From the NCBI GenBank assembly GCA_002869385.1, contig PKTB01000006.1, positions 152,509-216,508 on the forward strand: a stretch of DNA of 64,000 nucleotides, read 5' to 3'. The stretch comes from Marinilabiliales bacterium (lineage in GTDB: Bacteria; Bacteroidota; Bacteroidia; Bacteroidales; ML635J-15). How positions within the stretch are numbered: position 1 is the stretch's first letter; the number at the start of each line of letters is the position of its first letter. Shown here in pieces: positions 51,017-59,697 of the stretch. The position numbers and the translations under genes were made by a program. The notes beneath the pieces are model-generated. The model saw nothing but the letters and a program-made list of their open reading frames with translations. It had not been told where the DNA came from and ran no database searches.

Positions 51017-51907
51017 ATGAAAACAATTTTACTAAGCTTAGCAATTTTATTTGCTATTGGAGCAAGCGCTCAATTAACAACTATTTATGAAATTCAGGGA
51101 CAAACAGATGTTTCTCCTTATGATGGTCAAATTGTAACAACTTCTGGTGTTGTAACATCTTTTGTCCGTGCAGACGGTTTTATTATCCAGGATGGCGAAA
51201 CAGGATGGAACGGTCTTTACGTATTTTATGGTTCAGATGCAGCACCAACAGACATCGTAATTGGTGATGAAATTGAAGTTCAGGGACAAGTATCCGAATA
51301 CTATGGTTTAACAGAACTTGGAAGTATTATTACAACAACAAAGCTTTCTTCAGGAAACACAGTTAATCCAATTTCTCTTACAACAGCAGGAGTTAGCGAC
51401 GAACAATACGAAAGTATGTTAGTTTCTATCAGCGATGCTGAATGTATGTCTCCAGAGCCACTAGAGTTTGGCGAATATGAATTCAACGATGGTTCATGTG
51501 TTGCAACTATTGATGACAAACTATGGAGCTATAATGTTGATAGTGAATGGGATCCTGTACAAGGAGAAAATTATAATGTTACCGGAATTGTTTCTTATTC
51601 TTTTGACCTTTACAGATTATACCCTAGAGACATTAACGACGTTACAGAAGCTTCTGTGGAGATCAATCAAATCGAAGGATTAAACATTTATCCAAACCCT
51701 GTAACTAACGATGTTCTTTATATTACATCACCAAGCAATATTGCTAGTGTAAATATTTATAATATGGTTGGACAAGTGGTAAATACTATCAATGTTTATA
51801 AAACAGATGTTGCTATTGACATGTCAGCTTATAAACAAGGAATGTATATTCTTAAAATTGCTGACTCCCAAGGTAAAATTAATACTCGCAAGATTACTAT
51901 TAAGTAA
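51017..51907 (+). CDS. Secreted OB-fold protein with type A T9SS sorting domain
   Basis: A 296-aa secreted protein: signal peptide ending ASAQ; a YhcR/ExeM-type OB-fold domain in two halves (YDGQIVTTSGVVTSFVRADGFIIQDGETGWNGLYVFYG..., VIGDEIEVQGQVSEYYGLTEL, and GENYNVTGIVSYSFDLYRLYPRDINDV); then a C-terminal sorting domain (LNIYPNPVTNDVLYI...YKQGMYILKIADSQGKINTRKITIK). The OB-fold is often attached to extracellular nucleases, but no nuclease is present in this protein. It may bind nucleic acid or sugar outside the cell. Confidence 0.8.
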   Translation: MKTILLSLAILFAIGASAQLTTIYEIQGQTDVSPYDGQIVTTSGVVTSFVRADGFIIQDGETGWNGLYVFYGSDAAPTDIVIGDEIEVQGQVSEYYGLTELGSIITTTKLSSGNTVNPISLTTAGVSDEQYESMLVSISDAECMSPEPLEFGEYEFNDGSCVATIDDKLWSYNVDSEWDPVQGENYNVTGIVSYSFDLYRLYPRDINDVTEASVEINQIEGLNIYPNPVTNDVLYITSPSNIASVNIYNMVGQVVNTINVYKTDVAIDMSAYKQGMYILKIADSQGKINTRKITIK

Positions 51908-51928
51908 GTATTATTTCACATGATATTT

Positions 51929-51963
51929 ACAGGCTACAAAGAAATTTGTGGCCTGTTTTTTAT
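51929..51963 (+). terminator. Intrinsic terminator shared by convergent genes
   Basis: Twelve-bp stem ACAGGCTACAAA / TTTGTGGCCTGT (one G-U) with a 4-base loop and T run. Confidence 0.85.
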
Positions 51964-51965
51964 TA

Positions 51966-52592
51966 TCAATAACCTATGTATTTTCTTGCTTTTAATTTGT
52001 TAACCAGAATATCTTCGCTTAAATTGGCATAAGCCCTTGCTGATGAAAATTCCCAATCTGTAGCCTTTTTAACCATTCCTGCTTTTACCGGATTTTGATG
52101 TATGTAGTTAAAACAGATTTGTGGGTATTGCAACTCTTTTTGTCTTGAGTTTATTATAGTACCGTATTGAGTATTGTAAAAGGATGGTGTATAATCTAAA
52201 TTTTGCGTTATACACTCGGCTTTTGTCTCTTTACGAAAAAGTGATCCTGTTCTTTTCTCTTGTTTGTTAATTGCTCGAGTATAAGAACGCAATAAAATTC
52301 CAATTGAATCATTAAATGTTCTTAATTTGCATGCGCCATTGCTAGTCAGGGCTTGACTCAAAGTCAAACCCTGACAAGGCTCTAGCGAAATACTAAGGTT
52401 TATTTTATTAACCTTTACCATCAAGTGAAAATGATTTGGCATCAAGCACCATGCAAAAACATCTGCATAAGGTAAAACATAAGTTTTTATCTTTCCCATA
52501 AAATAAAGATAATTCGCTCTGTTAAAGAAAATTTCCTGTCTGTTATTTCCCTGATTGAAAATATGATATATATAATCTTTCTGAAGATCCAT
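51966..52592 (-). CDS. REP-associated tyrosine transposase (RAYT, Y1/IS200-like)
   Basis: A 208-aa HUH-type single-strand transposase. It has YHIFNQGNNRQEIFF (nucleotide-facing start), a WCLMPNHFHLMVKV segment with the HUH pair (HFH), and TRAINKQEKRTGSLFRKETKAEC; the C-terminal YIHQNPVKAGMV is typical. The catalytic Tyr (about 115-120) is in LLRSYTRAINKQ. These enzymes are linked with REP palindromes, and a set of hairpins lies right before its start (52663-52797). An internal 46-bp palindrome (52341-52386) sits in the coding region at residues about 69-84. No terminal inverted repeats for transposition are seen. It may be domesticated. Confidence 0.85.
   Translation of the reverse strand: MDLQKDYIYHIFNQGNNRQEIFFNRANYLYFMGKIKTYVLPYADVFAWCLMPNHFHLMVKVNKINLSISLEPCQGLTLSQALTSNGACKLRTFNDSIGILLRSYTRAINKQEKRTGSLFRKETKAECITQNLDYTPSFYNTQYGTIINSRQKELQYPQICFNYIHQNPVKAGMVKKATDWEFSSARAYANLSEDILVNKLKARKYIGY
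52341..52386. repeat. Palindromic element inside the RAYT coding region
   Basis: GCTAG...CTAGC outer arms enclose a GTCAGGG/CCCTGAC stem and a TTGACT/AGTCAA stem, with one C/A mismatch and a 3-base tip. It codes for part of EPCQGLTLSQALTSNG on the minus strand without breaking the frame. Confidence 0.55.
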
Positions 52593-52662
52593 TAGAATTA
52601 TTTTACTTCAAATTTAATAAAATTTATGCCTCTGATATATCTATTATATTCAGAAATAATCA

Positions 52663-52797
52663 GGACCCGAAGGGTCCAATATCCATAACCCCACATCTGT
52701 TAAGCAGATGTGGGGTTATGAAAATAAAATAACGGGTTTTTGGCGTGTGTCTTTGCAATAACAAATCCTATGGATATCGGAATTTGTCCGCAAAGAC
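52663..52797. repeat. REP-like array of three hairpins upstream of the RAYT gene
   Basis: Perfect stems GGACCC/GGGTCC (52663-52677), CATAACCCCACATCTG (16 bp, 52684-52720), and GTCTTTGC/GCAAAGAC (52749-52797) with inner ACAAAT/ATTTGT and ATCC/GGAT arms. The 345-bp gap between RAYT and the transketolase gene holds this and a promoter, no ORF. Confidence 0.6.
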
Positions 52798-52887
52798 CAC
52801 TTGTATTGAGCTTAGTCGAAATATGACAAAAACATTAAATTTATACAATAATTGTTTATAAACTCGTCGATAACTACTTAAAATATA

Positions 52888-52919
52888 TTGTCTTTTTACA
52901 CTTGAAAATTATAATTTTG
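52888..52919 (+). promoter_or_regulatory. Promoter of the transketolase operon
   Basis: TTG at 52888-52890 and TAATTTTG at 52912-52919, spacing 21 bp; the ATG follows 19 bp after. Confidence 0.5.
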
Positions 52920-52938
52920 CGTTATTAAAACAGAACAA

Positions 52939-53784
52939 ATGGAAAAAATAGAAAGATTAGAACAAATTGCAAGTCAGGTAAGACGTGATTTACTTAGAAT
53001 GATTCATGCGAAAAACTCAGGTCATCCCGGAGGCTCTTTAGGGGTTACTGATTTATTGACATGCATGTATTTTGAGGTAATGGAACACAATCCTGATAAA
53101 TTTGAAATGGAAGGAAATGGCCAAGACTTATTTTTCTTATCAAACGGACATGTTTCAGCGGCATGGTATTCAGTTTTAGCAAGAAGCGGGTATTTCCCGA
53201 TTAAAGAGCTAGGTTCGTTCAGAGCAATTGATTCTCGTTTACAGGGGCATCCAACAACTGCAGAAGGTTTACCAGGTATTCGAATTGCATCTGGATCATT
53301 AGGTCAGGGACTTTCTGTTGCAAACGGAGCAGCTTTAGCTAAAAAGCTAAACAATGACAACAAGTTGGTATACTGCATTATGGGTGATGGTGAAATAGAA
53401 GAAGGTCAGGTTTGGGAAGCTGCATTATTTGCTCAGGCTCGTAAGATTGACAATCTGATTGCTTTTGTTGATTTTAATGGTAAACAAATTGATGGTTCTA
53501 CTAATGAAGTTATGAATTTAGGGGACATTTCGCAAAAATGGAACGCTTTTGGATGGGAAGTAATGGAATGTAATGGAAACATCATGGAAGATCTTTTAGA
53601 TACTATAAATAATGCCAAAGCAAAAACAGGTAATGGCAAACCAATTATGGTAATCATGAAAACGGAGATGGGTAATGGTGTCGATTTCATGATGGGTTCT
53701 CACAAATGGCATGGTGTTGCTCCTAATGATGAACAACTGGAAAACGCCTTGTCTCAGTTAGATGAAACACTAGGTGATTACTAA
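52939..53784 (+). CDS. Transketolase, N-terminal (TPP-binding) subunit
   Basis: A 281-aa subunit of split transketolase, which moves two-carbon units between sugar phosphates in the non-oxidative pentose phosphate pathway. HAKNSGHPGGSLGVTDLLT near residue 24, HPTTAEGLPGIRIASGSLGQGLSVANGAALA near 95, and the thiamine-binding GDGEIEEGQVWEAALFA near 148 are present. The C-terminal half is encoded at 55206, with a VWA protein in between. Preceded by a good promoter. Confidence 0.93.
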   Translation: MEKIERLEQIASQVRRDLLRMIHAKNSGHPGGSLGVTDLLTCMYFEVMEHNPDKFEMEGNGQDLFFLSNGHVSAAWYSVLARSGYFPIKELGSFRAIDSRLQGHPTTAEGLPGIRIASGSLGQGLSVANGAALAKKLNNDNKLVYCIMGDGEIEEGQVWEAALFAQARKIDNLIAFVDFNGKQIDGSTNEVMNLGDISQKWNAFGWEVMECNGNIMEDLLDTINNAKAKTGNGKPIMVIMKTEMGNGVDFMMGSHKWHGVAPNDEQLENALSQLDETLGDY

Positions 53785-55183
53785 AATATCTATTTTGAAA
53801 AAAACAGTTTTAATATTTATCGGCTTACTGATAGCTTTTATTTCAAGCGCTCAGGTTAAGAACTTTGAAGAACCGGAAAAACCTTTAACCCGGATATTAT
53901 TTATATTTGATGCTTCTACAAGCATGATTGAAACCTGGGAAGGTGACAAAAAGTTTTACAAAGCCAAAGAATTAATGTTTGAACTTCTTGACTCTCTGGA
54001 AATCATTCAGGATGATGAGAATATGGAAGTTGCACTAAGGGTTTATGGACATCAGAGTCCTGTACCCCCACCCGATTGCTACGATTCAAAGCTCGAAGTT
54101 GCTTTTGGGCCAAATACTATAGGTTTAATTAAAGATAAGCTGAACACTATCGAGCCAAAAGGAACCACTCCTATTGCATATTCTCTTGGCCAATCAGAAG
54201 GAGATTTTCCTCCTTGTGATGACTGTCGTAATATTATCATTCTTATTACTGATGGAATAGAAATGTGTCAGGGAGACCCTTGCGAGGTCAGTCTTGCTTT
54301 GCAAAAGAAGGGTGTTGTTTTAAAACCTTATATTATTGGTGTTGATATAGAAGTTGGTTTGAAAAACGTTTTGGATTGTATGGGTAATTATTTTGATGCC
54401 GCAAATGAAGAAGAGTTCAAACAAGCTATAAACACTATTGTTGCTCAGGTTACAAACTTAACAACTGTTCAGGTAAATCTCCTTGACGAGAATGGTAAAC
54501 CATTAGAAACAAATGTAGCAATGTCTTTTCATGATAATTTATCAGGAGATATCAGATACACATACATGCATACTATGAACTCACAAGGTAATCCTGATAC
54601 TATTTATCTCGATTTATTATCAGTTTACGACCTAAAAGTTCATACTGTTCCACCAAGATATAAAGACAGTATTAAGCTTAAAGAAGGAATCTTGAATATT
54701 ATCGAAGTCCCATCTCCTCAAGGATTATTATATGTTGACATTCAGGGGGACACTTCTATAAATTCTGATATAAAGTGCATTGTCCGAAAAGCCGGTATTC
54801 CCGAAACTATGTATGTACTGGATGCTGATAAACGACAAAAACTAATTACGGGATTATATAATCTTGAGGTATTAACAATGCCTCGATTGTATTTTGATGC
54901 TGTAAAGATTGAACAAGATGGTTTTAACCATATTATTATTCCTGAACCTGGTGAAGTCATTATTAACTTTAAGGATCCTTCATACGGAACGCTGTTCCAT
55001 GAATATGGCGATGTTTTGACCAACCTTTATGACTTTAAACCGGGACAAACTCATTACAAATTCCGTTTACAGCCGGGTTATTACCGAATAGTTTATCGCG
55101 AAAAAGACAAAAAACAATCAATAAATACCGGTGAAACTAAATTCAGAGTAAAATCCGGAGATTTTAGAGTTGAAAATTTGTAA
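53774..55183 (+). CDS. VWA-domain exported protein between the transketolase halves
   Basis: A 469-aa protein. Signal peptide (LIFIGLLIAFISSAQ); start ATG at 53774 overlaps the transketolase stop by 11 bases (a TTG at 53795 could be an alternative). Residues about 38-220 are a von Willebrand A domain: LFIFDASTSM gives the metal-ion site DxSxS, followed by the T (GTTPIAYSL) and D (ILITDGIEMC). The second half is made of four Ig/beta-sandwich-like repeats (LLYVDIQGDTSINSDIKCIV, GEVIINFKDPSYGTL, LYDFKPGQTHYKF..LQPGYYRIVYR). Likely periplasmic or surface-anchored adhesion-type protein. Why it sits inside the sugar operon is unknown. Confidence 0.8.
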   Translation: MITKISILKKTVLIFIGLLIAFISSAQVKNFEEPEKPLTRILFIFDASTSMIETWEGDKKFYKAKELMFELLDSLEIIQDDENMEVALRVYGHQSPVPPPDCYDSKLEVAFGPNTIGLIKDKLNTIEPKGTTPIAYSLGQSEGDFPPCDDCRNIIILITDGIEMCQGDPCEVSLALQKKGVVLKPYIIGVDIEVGLKNVLDCMGNYFDAANEEEFKQAINTIVAQVTNLTTVQVNLLDENGKPLETNVAMSFHDNLSGDIRYTYMHTMNSQGNPDTIYLDLLSVYDLKVHTVPPRYKDSIKLKEGILNIIEVPSPQGLLYVDIQGDTSINSDIKCIVRKAGIPETMYVLDADKRQKLITGLYNLEVLTMPRLYFDAVKIEQDGFNHIIIPEPGEVIINFKDPSYGTLFHEYGDVLTNLYDFKPGQTHYKFRLQPGYYRIVYREKDKKQSINTGETKFRVKSGDFRVENL

Positions 55184-55205
55184 AAAAACAGAAAAATTTA
55201 GACAG

Positions 55206-56159
55206 ATGAAATATACATTTACCGAAAAAAAAGACACCCGTTCCTGTTTTGGAGCTGGATTACACGAGGCTGGAAAATCTAACAAAAATATTGTTGCACT
55301 TTGTGCCGACCTAACATGTTCATTAAAAATGAATGCTTTTCAGGCAGAGTTCCCGGAGCGTTTTTTTCAGGCAGGAATTGCTGAAGCAAATATGATAGGT
55401 ACTGCTGCCGGTTTAACTGTTGGTGGTAAAATCCCTTTTGCAGGAACATTTGCAGGTTTTGCTACAGGTCGAGTTTATGATCAAATACGTCAAAGTGTTG
55501 CATACTCGAATAAGAATGTAAAAATTTGTGCATCTCATGCAGGACTAACTCTTTGTGAAGATGGTGCAACACATCAGATTCTCGAAGATATTGGTTTGAT
55601 GAAAATGTTACCTAACATGACAGTAATCTGCACTTGTGATTACAATCAGACGAAGGCTGCTACAGAAGCGATAGCTGAGTATGAAGGGCCTGTTTATCTA
55701 CGTTTTGGTCGTCCTAAAGTACCTAATTTTACAGACCCTACAGAGAAATTTGAAATTGGTAAAGCTCAAGAATTATACGAAGGGTCAGATGTAACAATTC
55801 TGGCAACTGGTCACATGGTATGGAAAGCCATTGAGGCTGTTGAAGAACTTGCACAAAAAGGAATCAAAGCTGAGCTTTTTAATATTCACACAATTAAACC
55901 TTTTGACTTTAAAACTGTCTTATCATCTGTAAAGAAGACCGGAGCTTTAGTATGTGCAGAAGAACATATGCTTAACGGCGGATTATTTGATACAGCTGCT
56001 CAGCATATCGTTCAAAACAACCCTGTTCCTATGGAAGCTGTAGCTGTTATGGACACATTTGGTGAAAGTGGAACTCCCGACCAATTGATGGAAAAATACG
56101 GTCTTACAAGTGAAAATATTTGTAAAGCTGTAGAAAAAGTTATCAGCAGGAAGGCTTAA
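55206..56159 (+). CDS. Transketolase, C-terminal subunit
   Basis: Start placed at Met13 of the track ORF, 22 bases after the VWA gene stop, since the first 12 residues overlap it and are unlike the family. 317 aa. Pyrimidine-binding domain with CADLTCSLKMNAFQAEFPERFFQAGIAEANMIGTAAGL (Glu in GIAEANM binds the TPP aminopyrimidine), then ICASHAGLTLCEDGATHQILEDIGLM and a C-terminal domain (VTILATGHMVWKAIEAV). Forms a functional enzyme with the N-terminal subunit. Confidence 0.92.
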   Translation: MKYTFTEKKDTRSCFGAGLHEAGKSNKNIVALCADLTCSLKMNAFQAEFPERFFQAGIAEANMIGTAAGLTVGGKIPFAGTFAGFATGRVYDQIRQSVAYSNKNVKICASHAGLTLCEDGATHQILEDIGLMKMLPNMTVICTCDYNQTKAATEAIAEYEGPVYLRFGRPKVPNFTDPTEKFEIGKAQELYEGSDVTILATGHMVWKAIEAVEELAQKGIKAELFNIHTIKPFDFKTVLSSVKKTGALVCAEEHMLNGGLFDTAAQHIVQNNPVPMEAVAVMDTFGESGTPDQLMEKYGLTSENICKAVEKVISRKA

Positions 56160-56166
56160 ATATAAT

Positions 56167-56715
56167 ATGAGTAATATAGACAACAAGGAACTACTGGAAA
56201 AGCTTCAAAACAAAGACACCAGAAAAGAAGCTTTTAATCTTGTTGTTGAAAAATACAGCACTCAGCTTTATTATCACATCCGCAGAATTGTAATTGATCA
56301 TGATGACACCAACGATTTGGTGCAAGATACTTTTATCAAAGCATGGACAAATCTTGATAAATTCCGTTTTGATTCTGCTATTTACACCTGGTTATTCAGA
56401 ATCGCTACTAATACCTGTCTGAATTTTATAGATCGTAAAAAAAGACAATTTACTTTCTCTGCTATTAACTATGAAGATGATTTGGCAAGTAAAATAGAAA
56501 CAGATGTTTACTTTGACGGAGATGAGATACAAAAGAAATTACAGAAAGCTATTTTACAACTACCTACAAAACAAAGGTTAGTTTTTAATATGAAATATTA
56601 TGATGAGCTTAAATATGATGAAATGTCAGAAATTTTAAAGACTTCTGTTGGTGGATTAAAAGCATCATATCATCATGCTGTAACAAAAATTGAAAAATAT
56701 TTAAACGAAGATTAA
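56167..56715 (+). CDS. ECF-type RNA polymerase sigma factor
   Basis: A 182-aa sigma-70 family, extracytoplasmic-function type. Region 2: NLVVEKYSTQLYYHIRRIVIDHDDTNDLVQDTFIKAWTNLDKFRFDSAIYTWLFRIATNTCLNFIDRKKR; region 4: LQKAILQLPTKQRLVFNMKYYDELKYDEMSEILKTSVGGLKASYHHAVTKIEKYL. Located seven bases after the transketolase subunit. Downstream is a small TM protein likely acting as its regulator. Confidence 0.92.
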   Translation: MSNIDNKELLEKLQNKDTRKEAFNLVVEKYSTQLYYHIRRIVIDHDDTNDLVQDTFIKAWTNLDKFRFDSAIYTWLFRIATNTCLNFIDRKKRQFTFSAINYEDDLASKIETDVYFDGDEIQKKLQKAILQLPTKQRLVFNMKYYDELKYDEMSEILKTSVGGLKASYHHAVTKIEKYLNED

Positions 56716-56753
56716 ACCATTGTCTTTTTCAACTGTCATATAAGAGATTGATT

Positions 56754-57176
56754 ATGAAAAAACTAAGTGACATACCAAAACAAAACAATTTCAAAACTCC
56801 TGATGGGTATTTTGAAAATTTGAACAAGGATATAATGTCTGAGATTGATAAAGAGGAAAAGAAAAAACCTGTTTCAGCATATCAGATATTTAAACATTAC
56901 ATTTATATGGCTGCTGCTATGGTTATTTTGGTCGGTGCCATTAAATTTGGGCTAAATGTTCTTGTAGATCAGGACCCTGTTATTAAACCTGATGTTGAAA
57001 CGATAGCAGATACTGATGCAGTTGAGGCACTTTATGGAATTTACGAAGATGATATTGCTTTTTACTAGTATCTTGAAGAAGATACTGACGTCTATGCAAA
57101 CAATGATATTTCGGATGAAGAGATAGAAGAATATCTAAGCAATTATTACATTGAATATGAACTTATGTACGAATAA
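56754..57176 (+). pseudogene. Small single-TM protein next to the sigma factor, interrupted by in-frame TAG
   Basis: Start ATG 56754 (MKKLSDIPKQNNFKTPDGYFENL). A predicted TM helix (YIYMAAAMVILVGAIKFGL) lies at about residues 45-65. The track ends at a TAG at 57066-57068 after EDDIAFY, but the frame continues 35 codons with acidic, tyrosine-rich sequence (YLEEDTDVYANNDISDEEIEEYLSNYYIEYELMYE) to a TAA at 57174-57176. Proteins of this layout (short cytoplasmic N-terminus FKTPDGYFENL, TM, acidic tail) commonly follow ECF sigma genes in Bacteroidetes and may act as anti-sigma factors; this role is inferred from position. Confidence 0.65.
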
Positions 57177-57186
57177 ATTTACCCTT

Positions 57187-57660
57187 ATGAAAACTATAAG
57201 ACTAATATCTATTGGAATCACATTAAGCCTGATAAGTGCTTTTGCTTTTGGTCAAGGAAGAGGACAAAATGGCCACGGCCAACAAAGATTTGATGATGAA
57301 AAAATAAATGCAGAAAAGGTTGCTTTTATTACTAAAACTGTTGACTTGACTGTAAAAGAAGCACAAGTTTTTTGGCCAATTTACAATGAGCATAACGACA
57401 AAATGAATGCTTTATTTCAGGAAGAGCATAAATTATACAGAGATATTAAAATGAATTTCGATGAGCTTACAGATGCTGAACTTACTGAAAAGGTTGACAG
57501 AATGGTAGAAATCAACAAAGAAAAAGCCGAACTCGAAGTTGAATATAATGAGATGTATAAAGAGGTCTTACCAATTAAAAAGGTAGCCTTACTATATCAG
57601 GCTGATAAAGAATTTCGCAAGCATCTTTTACACAAATATAAAGCTCCACCCGAAGAATAA
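57187..57660 (+). CDS. Spy/LTxxQ-like exported protein
   Basis: Start set at Met13 of the track ORF (MKTIRLISIGITLSLISAFAFGQ) to give a signal peptide; 157 aa. After a His/Gly-rich part (GRGQNGHGQQRF) is a helical domain: INAEKVAFITKTVDLTVKEAQVFWPIYNEHNDKMNALFQEEHKL, the pattern seen in periplasmic proteins encoded third in Bacteroidetes ECF sigma clusters. May act as a periplasmic chaperone or sensor for the envelope. Confidence 0.7.
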   Translation: MKTIRLISIGITLSLISAFAFGQGRGQNGHGQQRFDDEKINAEKVAFITKTVDLTVKEAQVFWPIYNEHNDKMNALFQEEHKLYRDIKMNFDELTDAELTEKVDRMVEINKEKAELEVEYNEMYKEVLPIKKVALLYQADKEFRKHLLHKYKAPPEE

Positions 57661-57676
57661 ATTTAACTCAATTTAA

Positions 57677-58195
57677 ATGAGCACGAGTTTTGTTAAAGAT
57701 CAGGATCTTTACAAAAAAGTAATTGAAACAATTTCAAAGGCTAAGAACTTTGTCTGGATAGGGACAGCAGACATTAAGGATTTGCATGTCCATTATAAGG
57801 GCAAAGTTATTTCTTTTTTGGAGGTTTTGGACCAACTTGCAAAAAACAAAATTGAGATCAGGTTATTACATGCTAAGGACCCTGGCGAAAACTTCAGGCG
57901 CAGCTTTGATAAATTCCCTACATTATGGAAATCTATGGAGAGGCAATTATGCCCAAGGGTTCATTTTAAAATTATTATTATTGACGGTAAACTTGCATAT
58001 GCGGGTTCGGCAAATTTAACCGGAGCAGGTTTAGGAATAAAGAGTGAAAACACCAGGAATTTCGAAAATGGATTTATTACTGATGATATTGATCTGCTTG
58101 AGCAAATAATGAATCAATTTGACGAAGTCTGGATGGGTAAATTTTGTAATTTATGTAAAAGAAAAGATTATTGCAAAGATCCGATTATACAATAA
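57677..58195 (+). CDS. Phospholipase D-like protein with one HKD motif
   Basis: A 172-aa protein with one complete HxK(x)4D motif: VHFKIIIIDGKLAYAGSANLTGAGLG. PLD-fold enzymes need two such motifs, so this would work as a dimer, as in Nuc-type endonucleases. C-terminal cysteines (FCNLCKRKDYCKD) may bind a metal. Cytoplasmic, no signal peptide. Substrate unknown: phospholipid or nucleic acid. It starts 16 bases after the Spy-like gene. Confidence 0.7.
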   Translation: MSTSFVKDQDLYKKVIETISKAKNFVWIGTADIKDLHVHYKGKVISFLEVLDQLAKNKIEIRLLHAKDPGENFRRSFDKFPTLWKSMERQLCPRVHFKIIIIDGKLAYAGSANLTGAGLGIKSENTRNFENGFITDDIDLLEQIMNQFDEVWMGKFCNLCKRKDYCKDPIIQ

Positions 58196-58272
58196 GTATA
58201 AACTAATTAATCCGACTTTTTTCATAAAGCTTTTTTCCTTATTTTTACTTTATTATTGCTAAACATTTTCTT

Positions 58273-59673
58273 ATGAAGCTTAAAACTCTCTTTTGTTTTT
58301 TATTGTTACTAATTATTTCGTCAGGAATATTTGCTCAAAGAAGCAAAGATGCTATTAAAATTGAGGAATTTATTATTGAGCAGGAATATCAAAAAGCTAT
58401 TGATTATAAAAGTAAGAAATTCAAAAAACTTGATGGTGAATCTATTTACTTAAAGGGTATAGCATTATACTTAAATTCAGAAGACCGAGAGGCTATAAGA
58501 TATTTTGACAAGGCAATAGAAAAAGATTTTAAAGAAGTTGGTGTTTATTTTTACAAAGCCTGGGCACAATTTGAGATACATGAGTATTATGAAGCAATTT
58601 TATCTTTTGAGGAAGCATTAAAAATTGATCCGGCGAACCCTGAATTATATTCGGGAAAGGGCATAATGTACTATTATCTTGATATTCCACAGGATGCTGC
58701 CGAAGCATTTAAACGATCATTATTGCTCGATGACAGCGATCCCACAATATATCAATATCTTGGTCAGGCAAATATGGATATCGGAAACTATGAAGAATGC
58801 ATTGAAAACTATCGTAATGCATGCGAAGGATTTGGTATTGATTCAAAAGAATATCAAAGTTGCCATTATAATATGGCTTTATCGCAGCAGCTTGCGGGTG
58901 TTTATTCTGATGCAAAATTAAGTTTTACAAAACACCTCAAATTATACCCTGACGACTATCAGGCATTAACCAAACTGATCCAAACATGCTACGCTTTAGA
59001 AAATTTTGACGAAGCTATAGAACTTGAAGCACAACTGATTCAAGCCTATAAGGATAAAAAACTACCTCAGCATCTTAATGAGATGTATTGTTTTGATCAA
59101 TTTAATTGGAATGGTCAAAATGTTATGGCATTTAAGGCCTACGAAAAGTACGAAGGCGAACCGGTTATTTGGAAGCATCGATTTTATTTGCTTGATGATG
59201 ACGAAGAAATAATAAAAAAGATAGAAACTCAGTTGGACAGTCTAGACAGCACGACTACTCCTGAGGATAGATATTATTTATCGATGCTCGAAAACGACAC
59301 AATTTATATTTACACTCACTATAATTACACTAGTGACAGCTCGTATTTATCGCTAAAAAATGCTGTTTTGCAGATTTTAAACGAAGAAGTTCCTGCAAAA
59401 ACCAAAATGGGTAACTATTCAGCCTGGTTATCACAACAAAACGAAATACTTCTGGATGGAGCCGGAACATCGTATAAAAAAGCTATAAAAGTCAGTAGTA
59501 TTGCTGAAGAGTATGAATGGTTAGCAAAAAATTATCCAGGATATAAATTTATTCAGCAATCATTAATATTTGAAGATGGCACTCCTTATGATGTATTGGA
59601 GTTTGAACTTAAAAAAGGTGAAAGAAAGAAGATATACTTTGATATTTCGAGCTTTTTCGGTGAAGGATTTTAA
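58273..59673 (+). CDS. Exported TPR-repeat protein
   Basis: A 466-aa protein with signal peptide (ending SSGIFAQ). Residues about 50-265 contain six TPR-like units (GIALYLNSEDREAIRYFDKAIEKDFKEVGVYFYKAWAQFEIHEYYEAILSFEEAL, GKGIMYYYLDIPQDAAEAFKRSLLLD...), a protein-interaction scaffold. The C-terminal 200 residues are a mixed fold ending FELKKGERKKIYFDISSFFGEGF; I do not recognise it. Probably periplasmic. Confidence 0.75.
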   Translation: MKLKTLFCFLLLLIISSGIFAQRSKDAIKIEEFIIEQEYQKAIDYKSKKFKKLDGESIYLKGIALYLNSEDREAIRYFDKAIEKDFKEVGVYFYKAWAQFEIHEYYEAILSFEEALKIDPANPELYSGKGIMYYYLDIPQDAAEAFKRSLLLDDSDPTIYQYLGQANMDIGNYEECIENYRNACEGFGIDSKEYQSCHYNMALSQQLAGVYSDAKLSFTKHLKLYPDDYQALTKLIQTCYALENFDEAIELEAQLIQAYKDKKLPQHLNEMYCFDQFNWNGQNVMAFKAYEKYEGEPVIWKHRFYLLDDDEEIIKKIETQLDSLDSTTTPEDRYYLSMLENDTIYIYTHYNYTSDSSYLSLKNAVLQILNEEVPAKTKMGNYSAWLSQQNEILLDGAGTSYKKAIKVSSIAEEYEWLAKNYPGYKFIQQSLIFEDGTPYDVLEFELKKGERKKIYFDISSFFGEGF

Positions 59674-59697
59674 GAATATCCTAGCTTAATAATACAT

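Noticed and set aside
51966-52797. Complete insertion sequence around the RAYT
   Set aside because: No terminal structures on both sides nor target duplication; single-copy transposase with REP-like hairpins on one side only.
519-57176. Alternative genetic code to explain the in-frame stops
   Set aside because: TAA, TAG and TGA all interrupt frames, but all three also end intact genes here (e.g. TAG after 40041 gene and the integrase, TGA after the S4 gene, TAA in most), so no single reassignment fits.
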